A DNA stretch of 46,874 nucleotides from an uncultured Lachnospiraceae bacterium (lineage in GTDB: Bacteria; Bacillota; Clostridia; Lachnospirales; Anaerotignaceae), in the NCBI GenBank assembly GCA_944384295.1, contig CALWSU010000016.1, forward strand, positions 1 through 46,874, in the 5' to 3' direction. The notes under the pieces were generated by a model. The model ran no database searches. It was not told where the DNA came from and worked only from the letters and a program-made list of their open reading frames with translations. This document shows positions 33,380-43,704 of this stretch, one piece after another; position 1 is the first letter of the stretch; the number at the start of each line of letters is the position of its first letter. The position numbers and the translations under genes were made by a program.

Positions 33380-33432
33380 GGTACTGCAAATTGGTTGCAG
33401 GCTGGCGAAGAAACGAAATAAGGAGGAATTTT

Positions 33433-34761
33433 ATGGACATCAATACATATTGGAATGAAGCGCTCAAAATCATTGAGCAGGAAATCTCATCTCCGGTTAG
33501 CTATGAAACGTGGATACTTCCTATTGTGCCGGTTGGCATAGACGGCAGCCATTTTATATTGCGTGTCAGTGAGCCATTTTATAAGGAAATGCTGGAAAAA
33601 CGGCACTTACCCTTAATTCGGAATGCCATCAAAACTGTGACCCAAGTCAATTACGACATTTTGATATTAACAGGCGATGACACAGCGCCACAATTGGCAA
33701 CCCCTCAGGAGAAAAAAACACACACCGATATGCTGGGCAACAATTTGAATCCCAAATATGTGTTCAGTTCTTTTGTGGTTGGCAACAGCAACCGTATGGC
33801 ACATGCGGCTTCTCTCGCCGTTGCAGAATCTCCCGCAAAAGCCTACAATCCGCTGTTTTTATACGGCAATTCCGGTTTGGGCAAAACACACTTAATGCAT
33901 TCTATCGCACATTTTATATTAGATAAAAACCCTGCGGCAAAAGTGCTGTATGTGACCAGCGAAACCTTTACCAATGAATTGATACTTTCGATTCAAAATA
34001 ACAAAAATGAAGAATTTCGCAATAAATACCGCAATATTGATGTATTGCTGATTGACGATATACAGTTTATTTCCAAAAAAGAAGGGACACAAGAAGAATT
34101 TTTCCATACCTTCAATGCTTTGTATGAATCCAATAAACAAATCATCATTTCTTCTGACCGTCCCCCCAAAGAAATCAAAACATTAGAAGACCGTTTGCGC
34201 AGCCGGTTTGAATGGGGTCTGATTGCGGATATACAGCCGCCTGACTACGAAACACGGATTGCCATTTTGCGCAAAAAAGCAGACAGCGACCAGATTGAGA
34301 TTGGTGACGAAATGTTGGCTTATATCGCAAAAAATATTGCGTCCAATATTCGAGAATTGGAAGGCGCATTGACGCGCATTGCCGCCTATGCCAAGCTGAC
34401 CAATCAAAAAATATCTTTAGAATTGACGGAAAAATCCATCAAAGACGTATACAGCGAAAATGCGCCTGCGCCTTTGACACCTGCACGCATACAAGAATGT
34501 GTTGCCCGTCGCTACAACATCACAGCAGACGACATTCGCGGCAACAAAAAGCCCAAAAATATTGCGTTTCCGCGTCAAGTATCCATGTATTTATGCCGTA
34601 AATTATTAGACCTTTCTTTGCCCAAAATCGGGGAAAGCTTTGGCGGTCGTGACCATACGACGGTCATTCATGGCATCAGCAAAATCGAAAAACAAATGGA
34701 AACCGACGAAGCCTTGAAACAAACCGTGATGGAATTGGAACGCGAACTGAAAGAACATTAA
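33433..34761 (+). CDS. dnaA: Chromosomal replication initiator DnaA
   Basis: 442 aa. ATP-dependent initiator that binds DnaA boxes and opens oriC. Domain I (about 1-80, YWNEALKIIEQEISSPVSYE) and a short linker precede the AAA+ domain: Walker A GNSGLGKTH (about 144-152) and Walker B VLLIDDIQF. Domain IV carries the box-binding GGRDHTTVIHGISKIE. The ATG at 33433 follows AAGGAGG; an open frame back to 33322 is not translated sequence. It defines the divergence point of the window. Confidence 0.98.
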   Translation: MDINTYWNEALKIIEQEISSPVSYETWILPIVPVGIDGSHFILRVSEPFYKEMLEKRHLPLIRNAIKTVTQVNYDILILTGDDTAPQLATPQEKKTHTDMLGNNLNPKYVFSSFVVGNSNRMAHAASLAVAESPAKAYNPLFLYGNSGLGKTHLMHSIAHFILDKNPAAKVLYVTSETFTNELILSIQNNKNEEFRNKYRNIDVLLIDDIQFISKKEGTQEEFFHTFNALYESNKQIIISSDRPPKEIKTLEDRLRSRFEWGLIADIQPPDYETRIAILRKKADSDQIEIGDEMLAYIAKNIASNIRELEGALTRIAAYAKLTNQKISLELTEKSIKDVYSENAPAPLTPARIQECVARRYNITADDIRGNKKPKNIAFPRQVSMYLCRKLLDLSLPKIGESFGGRDHTTVIHGISKIEKQMETDEALKQTVMELERELKEH

Positions 34762-34814
34762 TTTTTTTTTGAATAGGGGCTCCCGGATAGGCTGTGTAAA
34801 TCTTGTGAAATTCT

Positions 34815-34988
34815 TCTGGATAAGCTGTGGATAGTTTTTGCATGTTCTGTGGCTTTGTGGAATCTGTGGATAATACAATCATTTGTCTCAAACTTTCCAC
34901 AAGCTTATCCAGATGTCATTTTTGCTGTGATTTCAGGAAAAAATCGACTTATCCACAAATTCACAGCCTCTACTACTACGACTACGAA
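34815..34988. other. oriC: oriC, downstream boxes and DnaA-trio-like unwinding site
   Basis: In the dnaA-dnaN gap, perfect DnaA boxes lie at 34865 (TGTGGATAA) and 34949 (TTATCCACA), with one-mismatch boxes at 34815, 34826 and 34905. After the last box and a short GC-containing spacer comes CTACTACTACGACTACGAAC (34969-34988), a run of TAC/GAC triplets like the DnaA-trio element described in B. subtilis. This is the likely strand-opening site. Confidence 0.8.
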
Positions 34989-35041
34989 CCCAATTCTATC
35001 TATTCTATCTAACCATGTGTAAAAAAGGAGATGTGTACAAC

Positions 35042-36145
35042 ATGAAATTGATTTGTGGCAAAGAAACACTGCTGCATTATATCAACATTGTCAACAAAGC
35101 AGTCACAGCAAAATCGACCATGCAAATCTTGGAATGTATTTTACTTTCTGTGGATGAAAAAGGTTTTACCATGACAGCCAATAATCTGGAAATTGGCATA
35201 CAAACCGCACCTATAGATGCCCAAATTTTAGAAACGGGCGAAGTTGCGATAGAAGCGCGTATTTTCCAGGACATTGTACGTCGTTTGAATGGCGAAAACG
35301 TGACACTTGAAAGCGATGCACGCCATAGCATCACCATTACCGACGGCAGTTCCTGCTTTACCATTATGGGACAAAATGGTGAGGATTTCCCGACTTTACC
35401 GGAAGTCCAACAAAATGAAGCCTTTACTTTGGGGCAAAATGAACTGCGCAATCTGATTCGTCAAACCATATTCTCGATTGCACAGGAATCTGCAAAACAA
35501 GTCTTGATGGGCGAATATTTTGAAATGAAAGCCGATGCTTTGCAGGTGGTTTCGATTGACGGTTATCGTATTTCTTTCCGCAAAAGCCCAGTTTCTCATG
35601 CTTTCCAAGAAAAAAGCGTGATTGTACCAGGCAAAACTTTGAATGAATTGATGAAAATTCTTTCCCAAGAGGAAGAAGACAAAGTACATTTATATTTTAC
35701 AGACAAACATGTTTTGTTTGATTTGGGCATGGCAACCATGGTTTCTCGCTTGATCGAAGGCGAATTTATCAGCTATGAAAATAATTTTACAAATGATTTT
35801 ACAACCAAAATCATCATCGAAACCCAAGCTTTGATACAGGCTTTGGAACGTGCTTCTTTGGTTTCGCGCGATAATCGAAAAACGCCTGTCAAATTAGAAA
35901 TGCGTCCCAATCAGTTGATTTTGACAGCAAAAAGCGATATGGGCAGTGCGTATGAAGAAGTACCAGATGAAACAGAAGGCGATGAAATGCAAATTGCATT
36001 CAATCCTCGTTATTTGATTGAAGCCTTGCGCGCCATAGAAGATGAAAAAGTGGCAATTCGCTTTACTGGTTCTTTGAGTCCTTGTATCATCGCGCCTTTG
36101 GAAGGTGACGCATACCAATATTTGATTTTGCCATTGCGTATATAA
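35042..36145 (+). CDS. dnaN: DNA polymerase III sliding clamp (beta subunit)
   Basis: 367 aa. Ring-shaped processivity clamp. The three-domain organisation is recognisable: LLHYINIVNKAVTAKSTMQI and LECILL in domain I, MGEYFEMKADALQVVSIDGY in domain II, and FNPRYLIEALRAI with the C-terminal YQYLILPLRI in domain III. ATG 35042 is 11 nt after AAGGAG; the upstream extension to 35015 is not needed. yaaA follows 13 nt later. Confidence 0.97.
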   Translation: MKLICGKETLLHYINIVNKAVTAKSTMQILECILLSVDEKGFTMTANNLEIGIQTAPIDAQILETGEVAIEARIFQDIVRRLNGENVTLESDARHSITITDGSSCFTIMGQNGEDFPTLPEVQQNEAFTLGQNELRNLIRQTIFSIAQESAKQVLMGEYFEMKADALQVVSIDGYRISFRKSPVSHAFQEKSVIVPGKTLNELMKILSQEEEDKVHLYFTDKHVLFDLGMATMVSRLIEGEFISYENNFTNDFTTKIIIETQALIQALERASLVSRDNRKTPVKLEMRPNQLILTAKSDMGSAYEEVPDETEGDEMQIAFNPRYLIEALRAIEDEKVAIRFTGSLSPCIIAPLEGDAYQYLILPLRI

Positions 36146-36158
36146 GGAGGACAAACGT

Positions 36159-36386
36159 ATGCAGCATGTAACCATTCCCATTCATACAGAATATATCAAA
36201 TTACAGCAAGTCTTGAAATTGGCTGGCTTTATCGACCAAGGCGCGGATATTAAGTTTTTCCTTGCCGATGGTTTGGTGTATGTCAATGGCAATGTTGCAA
36301 CCGAACGTGGAAAAAAAATTCATGTCGGTGATGTGGTAGAAGTGCTTGACATTGGCAGCATTGCGGTCGTTGCAGAAGAAAAATAG
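36159..36386 (+). CDS. yaaA: S4-domain RNA-binding protein YaaA (RlbA)
   Basis: 75 aa. Small S4-like RNA-binding protein conserved between dnaN and recF in Firmicutes. The S4 core IKLQQVLKLAGFIDQGADIK, FFLADGLVYVNGNVATERGK, and VGDVVEV are clear. Role not firmly known, probably ribosome or RNA related. Start after AAGGAGG. Confidence 0.92.
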   Translation: MQHVTIPIHTEYIKLQQVLKLAGFIDQGADIKFFLADGLVYVNGNVATERGKKIHVGDVVEVLDIGSIAVVAEEK

Positions 36387-36398
36387 AATACATGTTCG

Positions 36399-36440
36399 GA
36401 AAACCTGCATGAATGGTTGTATATTTATGCAGGTTTTCTT
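36399..36440 (+). terminator. Terminator-like hairpin between yaaA and recF
   Basis: GAAAACCTGCAT (36399-36410) pairs with ATGCAGGTTTTC (36427-36438), 12 bp, followed by TTGTCG. The T-run is short. A TTGAAA-17-TTATCA promoter-like pair after it may restart transcription for recF. Confidence 0.6.
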
Positions 36441-36514
36441 GTCGTGATTGAAATAGTATTTTTGTGCCTTTTATCACAGGGTATGACGATTGGAAAGAGA
36501 AAGAGGTGGTATGG

Positions 36515-37597
36515 TTGCATATTCAAGAAATTTCATTACAGGCATTTCGCAATTTGGAACCCCTGCATATACAGCCCACAACAGGCATCAATGTGTTTTA
36601 TGGCGATAATGCACAAGGCAAAACCAATTTTTTGGAGTCCATTTACTTCTGTGCTTTAGGGCGTTCTTTGCGCGGCAAACAAGAGCAGCAACTCATACGC
36701 TTTGGCGCACACGAAAGCCATATCCGCCTAGATGTTGTGCGCAGTCATAGAACAGACCGTATTGATGTGCATTTGAAACGCGACGAAAAAAAAGGCATTG
36801 CCATCAATGGCATTGCGGTACGTCGTTTGGGGGAATTGTTCGGCACCATGTATGCTGTGATATTCTCGCCCGAAGATTTGTCTTTGATCAAAGAAGGTCC
36901 CGCGGAACGCAGGAGGTTTTTAGATATGGAACTTTGCCAAATGAGTCAAGTCTATTTTTATGATTTGCAGCAATATACCCGCATTCTGCGCCAACGCAAT
37001 ACTTTGTTGAAAAAAATCAAGGAAAATACAAAATTATCCGATACCCTATCTGTCTGGGATACCCAGCTTGCACAATGCGGAGAGAAAATTATTGCCGCAA
37101 GAAGTGCCTTCCTCGCCCGTTTGGACGAGATTTCTACCCTCTGCCATGAAAAACTCACGGGAGGCAAAGACACGCTCAAAACGCTGTACAAGCCCAATTG
37201 TGAGCAGGGGCAATTGGAAAAACGTCTGCAACGCAGTTTGGAACGTGATATTGCGTTTGGCAGTACACAGGTAGGACCACATAAAGACGATATACTGTTT
37301 TTGGTCAATGGCAAGGAAGTACGGCAGTTTGGCTCTCAGGGGCAACAGCGCACGACTGCGCTTTCTGCGCGACTTGCCGAAATCACATTGATTGAAGAAA
37401 TGACAGGCGAAAAACCCATTTTATTATTAGATGATGTGCTTTCGGAACTGGACGAAAACAGACAGCGCTATTTGATGCAGAGCATAGAAGGCTTACAATC
37501 TTTCTTGACATGTACGGGTATCGAGGACAGTATCCGTCGTTATGTGCAGACAGATAATTTGTTCTATGTGCAAAACGGCAGAATCTCCAGACCATAA
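36515..37597 (+). CDS. recF: DNA replication/repair protein RecF
   Basis: 360 aa. SMC-like ATPase that helps load RecA at gaps. Walker A GDNAQGKTN is at about residues 29-37; LLLDDVLSELDENRQRYL holds Walker B and the D-loop, and GSQGQQRTTALSARLAE the signature motif. The start is inferred as TTG 36515 behind GAGGTGG, giving the usual N-terminus (HIQEISLQAFRNLEPLHI). The ATG at 36511 is out of frame, and the frame upstream to 36464 overlaps the promoter-like region. Confidence 0.94.
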   Translation: MHIQEISLQAFRNLEPLHIQPTTGINVFYGDNAQGKTNFLESIYFCALGRSLRGKQEQQLIRFGAHESHIRLDVVRSHRTDRIDVHLKRDEKKGIAINGIAVRRLGELFGTMYAVIFSPEDLSLIKEGPAERRRFLDMELCQMSQVYFYDLQQYTRILRQRNTLLKKIKENTKLSDTLSVWDTQLAQCGEKIIAARSAFLARLDEISTLCHEKLTGGKDTLKTLYKPNCEQGQLEKRLQRSLERDIAFGSTQVGPHKDDILFLVNGKEVRQFGSQGQQRTTALSARLAEITLIEEMTGEKPILLLDDVLSELDENRQRYLMQSIEGLQSFLTCTGIEDSIRRYVQTDNLFYVQNGRISRP

Positions 37598-37610
37598 TCA
37601 GAAAAAAGCA

Positions 37611-37652
37611 AGGGATTTTTGGTAAAAATTACCACCAAAACTCCCTTTTTTT
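37611..37652 (+). terminator. Terminator of the dnaN-recF group
   Basis: GGGATTTTTGGT pairs with ACCAAAACTCCC (one bulge) and is followed by seven T, directly after recF. Confidence 0.88.
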
Positions 37653-37746
37653 AATTTTTGCTCCATTTGCTATTAACTTAAGTATAAATTCAAAACCCAA
37701 AATAGAAAAAAATCATAGTTTTTTATTGAAAAATCAATGGTTTCGC

Positions 37747-37775
37747 TTGTGAAAAACTGTAAAAAATGGTATAAT
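37747..37775 (+). promoter_or_regulatory. Sigma-A promoter of gyrBA
   Basis: TTGTGA (37747-37752), 17 nt, TATAAT (37770-37775). A leader of about 165 nt follows, holding a CTTTGTC/GACAAAG hairpin (37791/37808) and a TTGGCG/CGCCAA hairpin just before the ribosome site. No gene lies in this 350-bp gap. Confidence 0.82.
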
Positions 37776-37949
37776 ATATGGCAGAAACAGCTTTGTCGTG
37801 TGCATATGACAAAGACAGAGAATCGCTCGCTGTTTGTATCTTTTGTGCAGACAGGGACGCTTTCTTTTTTTTGAAAAAATGGTTGTATGGCGTTTTGTGT
37901 TGGCGTTTTGCAATCGCCAATATTGCCAACGTGTGAGGAGAGAAAAAGT

Positions 37950-39851
37950 ATGTCAGCAGAGTATAACGAAAGCCAAATCCAAGTTTTGGAAGGGCTGGAA
38001 GCGGTGCGCAAGCGTCCCGGCATGTATATCGGCTCCACCAGTGAAAAAGGACTGCATCATCTGGTGTATGAAATCGTGGATAATGCCGTAGATGAAGCGT
38101 TGGCGGGCTTTTGCTCGGAAATTACGGTGACCATTCATCAGGATAATTCTATCTCTGTATTGGATAACGGACGTGGTATCCCAGTCGGCAAACATCATCA
38201 AAAAGGCATTTCTGCCCTAGAGGTAGTATTTACCATACTGCATGCCGGCGGCAAATTCGGCGGCGGCGGATATAAGGTTTCCGGCGGTCTGCATGGTGTG
38301 GGCGCGTCTGTGGTCAATGCTTTGTCAGAATGGCTGTATGTACAGGTCTATACAGACGGCAAAATTTATGAGCAAAAATATGCCCGTGGGAATGTATTGA
38401 GCCCTGTGACCGAAATTGGAGAAACCACAAACCATGGTACTTTTGTACATTTTTTGCCCGATGCCGAAATTTTTGAGGAAACTGTATTCACATACGATAC
38501 TTTGAAACAAAGATTGCGAGAAACCGCATTTTTGACAAAGGGCTTAAAAATCACGCTCAACGATGAACGGGAAGGCTTGCAGCAGTCCCGTACCTTCCAT
38601 TACGAAGGCGGGATTCGGGAATTTGTCGCTTATATCAATCGTAGCCGCCAACCCCTGTATGACAATATATTTTATGGCGCAGGCGAAAAAGATGGCGTAT
38701 TGGTGGAAGTTGCGTTCCAGCATAATGACGGGTATACCGAAAATATATTTACATTCGTCAATAATATCAATACACCCGATGGCGGTACCCATTTGGTTGG
38801 GTTCAAAAGCGGCTTGACAAAAACCATCAATGATTATGGCAAGAAATCTGGTATCCTCAAAGATGCCGATAAAAAATTGTCTGGTGATGATGTGCGCGAA
38901 GGTCTGACTGCCGTAGTCAGCATCAAAGTCGGTGACCCACAGTTTGAGGGACAGACAAAGGCGAAATTAGGCACTAGTGAGGCAAAAGGCGCAGTAGAAG
39001 CCATTGTCAGCGAATATTTGACCTATTTTCTGGAAGAAAACCCTGCAATCGGCAAAATCATCATAGAAAAAGGCGTGATGGCGTCCCGCGCGCGTGACGC
39101 GGCAAGAAAAGCCAGAGAATTGGTGCGCCGCAAAACAGGACTGGAAAATACACGTTTGCCCGGTAAATTGACAGACTGCACCAGCAAAGACCCTTATGAA
39201 TGTGAAATCTATATCGTAGAAGGAAATTCCGCGGGCGGCTCGGCAATCAAAGCTAGAAATCCCAAAACACAGGCGATTTTGCCCCTGCGCGGCAAAATTT
39301 TGAATGTCGAAAAAGCGAGATTAGACCGTATTTTGAACAGCGAAGAAATCAAAAATATGATTACTGCCTTTGGTACAGGCATTTCGGAAGATTTCGATAT
39401 TTCTAAACTGCGGTATCATAAAATCGTTATCATGACAGATGCCGACGTGGACGGCGCACATATCCGTACTTTGCTTTTGACGTTCTTCTATCGCTATATG
39501 CCGCAGTTGATTGAAGAAGGCAAAGTATATATCGCACAGCCGCCCCTGTATCGTGTCGAAAAGAATAAACAGCATTATTATGTCTATGACGATATACAGT
39601 TAGAGGCATTGTATCAGGAAATCGGTAGGGACAATATCAAAGAAGTGCAGCGGTATAAAGGTCTGGGCGAAATGGATTATGACCAGTTACGCGATACCAC
39701 AATGGCGGTAGAACATCGTATCCTCAAACAAGTAGATTTGACAGATGCTTTGCTTGCAGATGAAATCTTTAGTATGCTGATGGGCGATAGCGTAGAACCC
39801 AGACGGGAATTTATCGAAGAAAACGCACAGTATGCCGAAATGGATTTCTAA
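37950..39851 (+). CDS. gyrB: DNA gyrase subunit B
   Basis: 633 aa. ATPase half of gyrase, which introduces negative supercoils. GHKL ATPase motifs are [27 protein letters not shown] and [20 protein letters not shown]. The TOPRIM domain has [10 protein letters not shown] (about 423) and [10 protein letters not shown] (about 496). The C-terminus [16 protein letters not shown] is typical. ATG 37950 follows GAGGAG. gyrA follows after 42 nt. Confidence 0.98.
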   Translation: MSAEYNESQIQVLEGLEAVRKRPGMYIGSTSEKGLHHLVYEIVDNAVDEALAGFCSEITVTIHQDNSISVLDNGRGIPVGKHHQKGISALEVVFTILHAGGKFGGGGYKVSGGLHGVGASVVNALSEWLYVQVYTDGKIYEQKYARGNVLSPVTEIGETTNHGTFVHFLPDAEIFEETVFTYDTLKQRLRETAFLTKGLKITLNDEREGLQQSRTFHYEGGIREFVAYINRSRQPLYDNIFYGAGEKDGVLVEVAFQHNDGYTENIFTFVNNINTPDGGTHLVGFKSGLTKTINDYGKKSGILKDADKKLSGDDVREGLTAVVSIKVGDPQFEGQTKAKLGTSEAKGAVEAIVSEYLTYFLEENPAIGKIIIEKGVMASRARDAARKARELVRRKTGLENTRLPGKLTDCTSKDPYECEIYIVEGNSAGGSAIKARNPKTQAILPLRGKILNVEKARLDRILNSEEIKNMITAFGTGISEDFDISKLRYHKIVIMTDADVDGAHIRTLLLTFFYRYMPQLIEEGKVYIAQPPLYRVEKNKQHYYVYDDIQLEALYQEIGRDNIKEVQRYKGLGEMDYDQLRDTTMAVEHRILKQVDLTDALLADEIFSMLMGDSVEPRREFIEENAQYAEMDF

Positions 39852-39893
39852 TGTGCATTTCTGGATTCCTGAGAATAAGACAGAGGTGAAACC

Positions 39894-42422
39894 ATGAGTG
39901 AAAGCAACAACGAAATGGATAAGATTGTACACATAGACATCAATGACGAAATGAAAAAATGTTATATCGACTATGCCATGAGCGTCATTGTCGCGCGTGC
40001 GCTGCCCGATGTGCGGGACGGCTTGAAACCGGTACAGCGTCGTATACTCTATTCCATGAACGAAATGAATCTGGAGCCAAACAAGCCCTATAAAAAATCG
40101 GCGCGTATCGTCGGGGATACCATGGGGAAATACCACCCACATGGGGATAGCTCTATTTATCAGGCAATGGTGCGTATGGCACAAAATTTCTCCATGCGGT
40201 ATATGCTGGTAGATGGGCATGGTAACTTTGGTTCCATAGACGGGTATGGCGCAGCAGCAAGCCGTTATACAGAAGCGCGTATGTCGCGTATCACAGCGGC
40301 AATGCTTGCCGATATTGAAAAAGATACCGTAGATTTTATTCCCAACTATGACGAGTCTGAAAAAGAACCTGTCGTATTGCCGGCACGTATTCCCAACTTG
40401 CTGGTCAATGGTTCGTCAGGGATTGCGGTCGGTATGGCGACCAATATCCCACCCCATAATCTGGGCGAAGTGCTGGACGGTTTGGCATGTATGATAGATA
40501 ACCGCATCGCGGGCAAAGAAACCACCGTTGAGGAATTGATGGAATATATCAAAGGTCCTGACTTCCCGACAGGCGCGACCATATTGGGCAAAAGCGGCAT
40601 TCGTGCGGCATATCGCACCGGACGCGGCAAAATTATGGTACGTGCTTTGGCAGAAATCCAGCCTATGGCAGGCGGCAAAGAAAAAATCGTCATCACAGAA
40701 ATTCCCTATATGGTCAATAAACTGCGTTTGATTGAAAAAATAGGTGAATTGGTCAAAGAAAAACGCATCGAAGGCATCAGCGATTTGTATGATGCTTCCG
40801 CTGGCGATGATATTCAAATCATTGTAGAACTGAAAAAAGATGTCAATGCCAATGTCATACTCAATCAGCTCTATAAATATACACAACTGCAAGAAAGTTT
40901 TGGCGTGATTATGATTGCGCTGGTAGACGGCAAACCTGTCGTATTGAATCTGCAACAGATACTTTCTGAATACCTCAAACATCAGGAAACTGTTGTCACC
41001 AGACGCACACGCTTTAATCTGGAAAAAGCCCAAAAACGCGCGCATATACTCGAAGGTCTGCGTATTGCCATTGAAAATATAGACGAAGTGATTCGTATCA
41101 TTCGTACCAGCTACGACAACGCAAAAGAGCGTTTGATGGAGCGTTTCGCATTGTCCGAAATACAGGCACAGGCGATTTTGGAAATGCAGCTGCGCCGCTT
41201 GCAGGGCTTGGAGCATGAAAAGATAGACGCAGAATATGCAGAATTGATGAAAAAGATTGCGTATTATGAATCCCTGTTGGCAGACCATAATCTGTTATTG
41301 GGTGTCATTCGGGATGAAATGATGGAATATAAAGAAAAATACGCCGACCCTCGCCGTACCCAGCTTGTGGCAAATCCCGGCGAAATCGACGTAGAAGACT
41401 TGATAGAAGAAGAAATGTGCGTATTTACTATGTCGCATAGAAATTATGTCAAACGTACCCCGCTGATGACTTATAAAAGCCAAAATCGCGGCGGACGTGG
41501 CATTGTGGGTATGCAGACCAGAGAGGAAGATGATGTCAAAGATTTGTTCCTTTCTTCTACACATGACACGATATTGTTTTTCACCAATCGTGGCAAAGTT
41601 TATCGCTTGAAAGGTTATGAAATCCCAGAAGCAGGACGCACTGCCCGTGGTATGGCAATCGTCAATTTGTTGGAAATTGCGCCTGATGAAACCGTTACCG
41701 CTGTCATACCCGTGAAAGAATTTCGGGAAGACCGCTATCTGGTTATGGTCACAAAATATGGCATCATCAAAAAAACAGAGCTTTCCGATTTCGCCAATAT
41801 CCGCAAAGGCGGTTTGATTGCGCTGAACTTCAAAGAAGATGATAGCTTGATTTCTGTCATGACCACAGAGGGCGAGGATAATATATTGGCAGCCACACAT
41901 TTTGGTATGGGTATCACATTCAGTGAAAAAGATGTGCGCCCGATGGGACGTTTGGCAACAGGTGTCAAAGCCATGCAGCTCAAAGAGGGTGACCATATTG
42001 TTTCGGCGGTCAAAGTCAGCCCGACTGCAAAAGTACTCAATGTCACAGAAAAGGGCTTCGGCAAACGTACCAATGTAGAAGAATTCAAGGTGCAAAACCG
42101 CAATGGTATGGGCTTAAAAATCCATCAATTGACAGAACGTACCGGACTTTTGGCAGGCGTCTTGATGGTAGAGGAAAATGACGAATTGATGCTCATGACG
42201 TCCGAAGGTGTCATCATTCGTCTGCGCGCAGCAGATATTTCCACAATCGGCAGAATCTCGCAAGGCGTGAAATTGATTCAGCTTTCGGAAGGCGTGAGTG
42301 TGGTAGGTGTTGCCAAGATTACAGAAGAAGCGCAGCAGGAAGAAGCAGAACAGACAACACAGACAGAACAAGAAGCCGAAGAAACAGCACAATATGCGGC
42401 AAATATGCCAGAATCACAATAA
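39894..42422 (+). CDS. gyrA: DNA gyrase subunit A
   Basis: 842 aa. DNA-cleaving subunit. Catalytic Tyr125 is in [11 protein letters not shown]. Quinolone-region sequence [20 protein letters not shown] is standard. The GyrA box QNRGGRG begins the C-terminal beta-pinwheel and distinguishes it from ParC. The last ~30 residues are Glu/Gln/Thr-rich ([18 protein letters not shown]). Start after AGAGGTG. Confidence 0.98.
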   Translation: MSESNNEMDKIVHIDINDEMKKCYIDYAMSVIVARALPDVRDGLKPVQRRILYSMNEMNLEPNKPYKKSARIVGDTMGKYHPHGDSSIYQAMVRMAQNFSMRYMLVDGHGNFGSIDGYGAAASRYTEARMSRITAAMLADIEKDTVDFIPNYDESEKEPVVLPARIPNLLVNGSSGIAVGMATNIPPHNLGEVLDGLACMIDNRIAGKETTVEELMEYIKGPDFPTGATILGKSGIRAAYRTGRGKIMVRALAEIQPMAGGKEKIVITEIPYMVNKLRLIEKIGELVKEKRIEGISDLYDASAGDDIQIIVELKKDVNANVILNQLYKYTQLQESFGVIMIALVDGKPVVLNLQQILSEYLKHQETVVTRRTRFNLEKAQKRAHILEGLRIAIENIDEVIRIIRTSYDNAKERLMERFALSEIQAQAILEMQLRRLQGLEHEKIDAEYAELMKKIAYYESLLADHNLLLGVIRDEMMEYKEKYADPRRTQLVANPGEIDVEDLIEEEMCVFTMSHRNYVKRTPLMTYKSQNRGGRGIVGMQTREEDDVKDLFLSSTHDTILFFTNRGKVYRLKGYEIPEAGRTARGMAIVNLLEIAPDETVTAVIPVKEFREDRYLVMVTKYGIIKKTELSDFANIRKGGLIALNFKEDDSLISVMTTEGEDNILAATHFGMGITFSEKDVRPMGRLATGVKAMQLKEGDHIVSAVKVSPTAKVLNVTEKGFGKRTNVEEFKVQNRNGMGLKIHQLTERTGLLAGVLMVEENDELMLMTSEGVIIRLRAADISTIGRISQGVKLIQLSEGVSVVGVAKITEEAQQEEAEQTTQTEQEAEETAQYAANMPESQ

Positions 42423-42448
42423 AATATCATTTCAACTCTTACAAAATA

Positions 42449-42477
42449 TTGCAACAAATTGCAAAATACTGTAAAAT
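42449..42477 (+). promoter_or_regulatory. Promoter before the zinc-ribbon gene
   Basis: TTGCAA (42449-42454), 17 nt, TAAAAT (42472-42477), just after gyrA. It is followed by the hairpin at 42491-42530, so transcription may be attenuated before 42601. Confidence 0.55.
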
Positions 42478-42490
42478 ATGGTAAAAATAG

Positions 42491-42530
42491 ATTCCCCATT
42501 CAGATATCCTCTATCGTTCTGATGGGGAAT
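42491..42530 (+). terminator. Hairpin after gyrA / in leader of zinc-ribbon gene
   Basis: ATTCCCCATTCAGA pairs with TCTGATGGGGAAT (one bulge). The tail TTGCATTT is only partly T-rich. It could end gyrA transcripts or attenuate the next gene. Confidence 0.55.
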
Positions 42531-42600
42531 TTGCATTTATGAAAATCAGAAAGAAAGACCAAAAACAAAGACCAGAAATAAAAGCAGCAGGAGGGATTTT

Positions 42601-43692
42601 ATGGCGGAAAGTACAACCTATCTATGTCCGGGGTGTGGCGCGTATCTGCGCTATGATGGCAAACAAGACTTGTGGGTTTGTGATTATTGTGACCAAAGCT
42701 ATACCAAAGACGCTTTGCAGCAGCGCGGCGCACAGACAGCAGATGCCACAAAGCCACAGGAAAAAAAAGAAACCGTTACATATGACTATCAAGAAAATAT
42801 TGCGCAGGGAGAACAGAACGAAGATTTGCAGGCATATCATTGCCCCAACTGCGGCGCGGAGATTGTGACCGATGGCGTGACAGCGGCAACATTTTGTGTC
42901 TTTTGCCAAAATCCAACCATTATCCCACAAAAATTTGAGGGCAAATATCGCCCCTCTGCCATGATTCCGTTTAAGACAGATAAAAAACAGGCACAGGAGG
43001 CGTTTTTACGCCTGTGTAAAGGCAAAAAATTATTGCCCAAAGGCTTTGCTTCCCAACAGCGCTTGGAGAAGATTACAGGCGTATATGTGCCTTATTGGCT
43101 CTTTGATTGTAAAGCTGATTTTGATTATCATGCAACAGGCGAAGATGTCATGACTTGGAGTGACGGCGATTATCGTTATACCAAAACAGATACCTATCAT
43201 CTGCATCGCAATGGTATGATGGAATTTGAAAATATACCACTCGATGCTTCTGCCAATATGGAAGATAATTTGATGGACGCTTTGGAACCGTTTTCTTTTG
43301 ACGCGGTACAGCCGTTTGATTTGCGCTATTTGAGCGGCTATCTTGCCGAAAAATATACCTATGAGCCAAAAGAATTGTTTACACGTATGCAGGAACGTGT
43401 GTCCGAAGGCATTGAAAACCGCGCCAAAGCGGAAGGCAGACAATATGACCATGTGCATAGCGTGCAATGCAATACCGCGTTTCAATCCGATAAACAGCAA
43501 TATCTGCTTTTGCCGGTTTGGATGTTGATTAGTAGTTTCAAAGGCAAAAAATATCTTTTTGCGATGAATGGACAAACGGGAAAAATTGTCGGGGAACTGC
43601 CTTGTGACAAAGGAAAAATGGTACAGTGGTTTTTTATCATTTTTCTGATTGTGTTGGCGGTATTGGAAATTTTGATTGCCGTAATCATGTAA
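42601..43692 (+). CDS. Zinc-ribbon protein with C-terminal membrane anchor
   Basis: 363 aa. Two zinc-ribbon-like cysteine motifs are seen: CPGCGAYL ... CDYC (about residues 9-30, TFIIB-like) and CPNCGAEI ... CVFCQNP (about 81-102). A middle domain follows (IPFKTDKKQAQEAFLRLCKG, YVPYWLFDCKADFDY), and one hydrophobic anchor lies at about 341-362. This arrangement is common in Firmicutes membrane proteins of unknown role. It shares a transcript with the TPM-domain gene 12 nt downstream, suggesting a joint function at the membrane. Start after AGGAGGG. Confidence 0.82.
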   Translation: MAESTTYLCPGCGAYLRYDGKQDLWVCDYCDQSYTKDALQQRGAQTADATKPQEKKETVTYDYQENIAQGEQNEDLQAYHCPNCGAEIVTDGVTAATFCVFCQNPTIIPQKFEGKYRPSAMIPFKTDKKQAQEAFLRLCKGKKLLPKGFASQQRLEKITGVYVPYWLFDCKADFDYHATGEDVMTWSDGDYRYTKTDTYHLHRNGMMEFENIPLDASANMEDNLMDALEPFSFDAVQPFDLRYLSGYLAEKYTYEPKELFTRMQERVSEGIENRAKAEGRQYDHVHSVQCNTAFQSDKQQYLLLPVWMLISSFKGKKYLFAMNGQTGKIVGELPCDKGKMVQWFFIIFLIVLAVLEILIAVIM

Positions 43693-43704
43693 GGAGGCTG
43701 TGCA

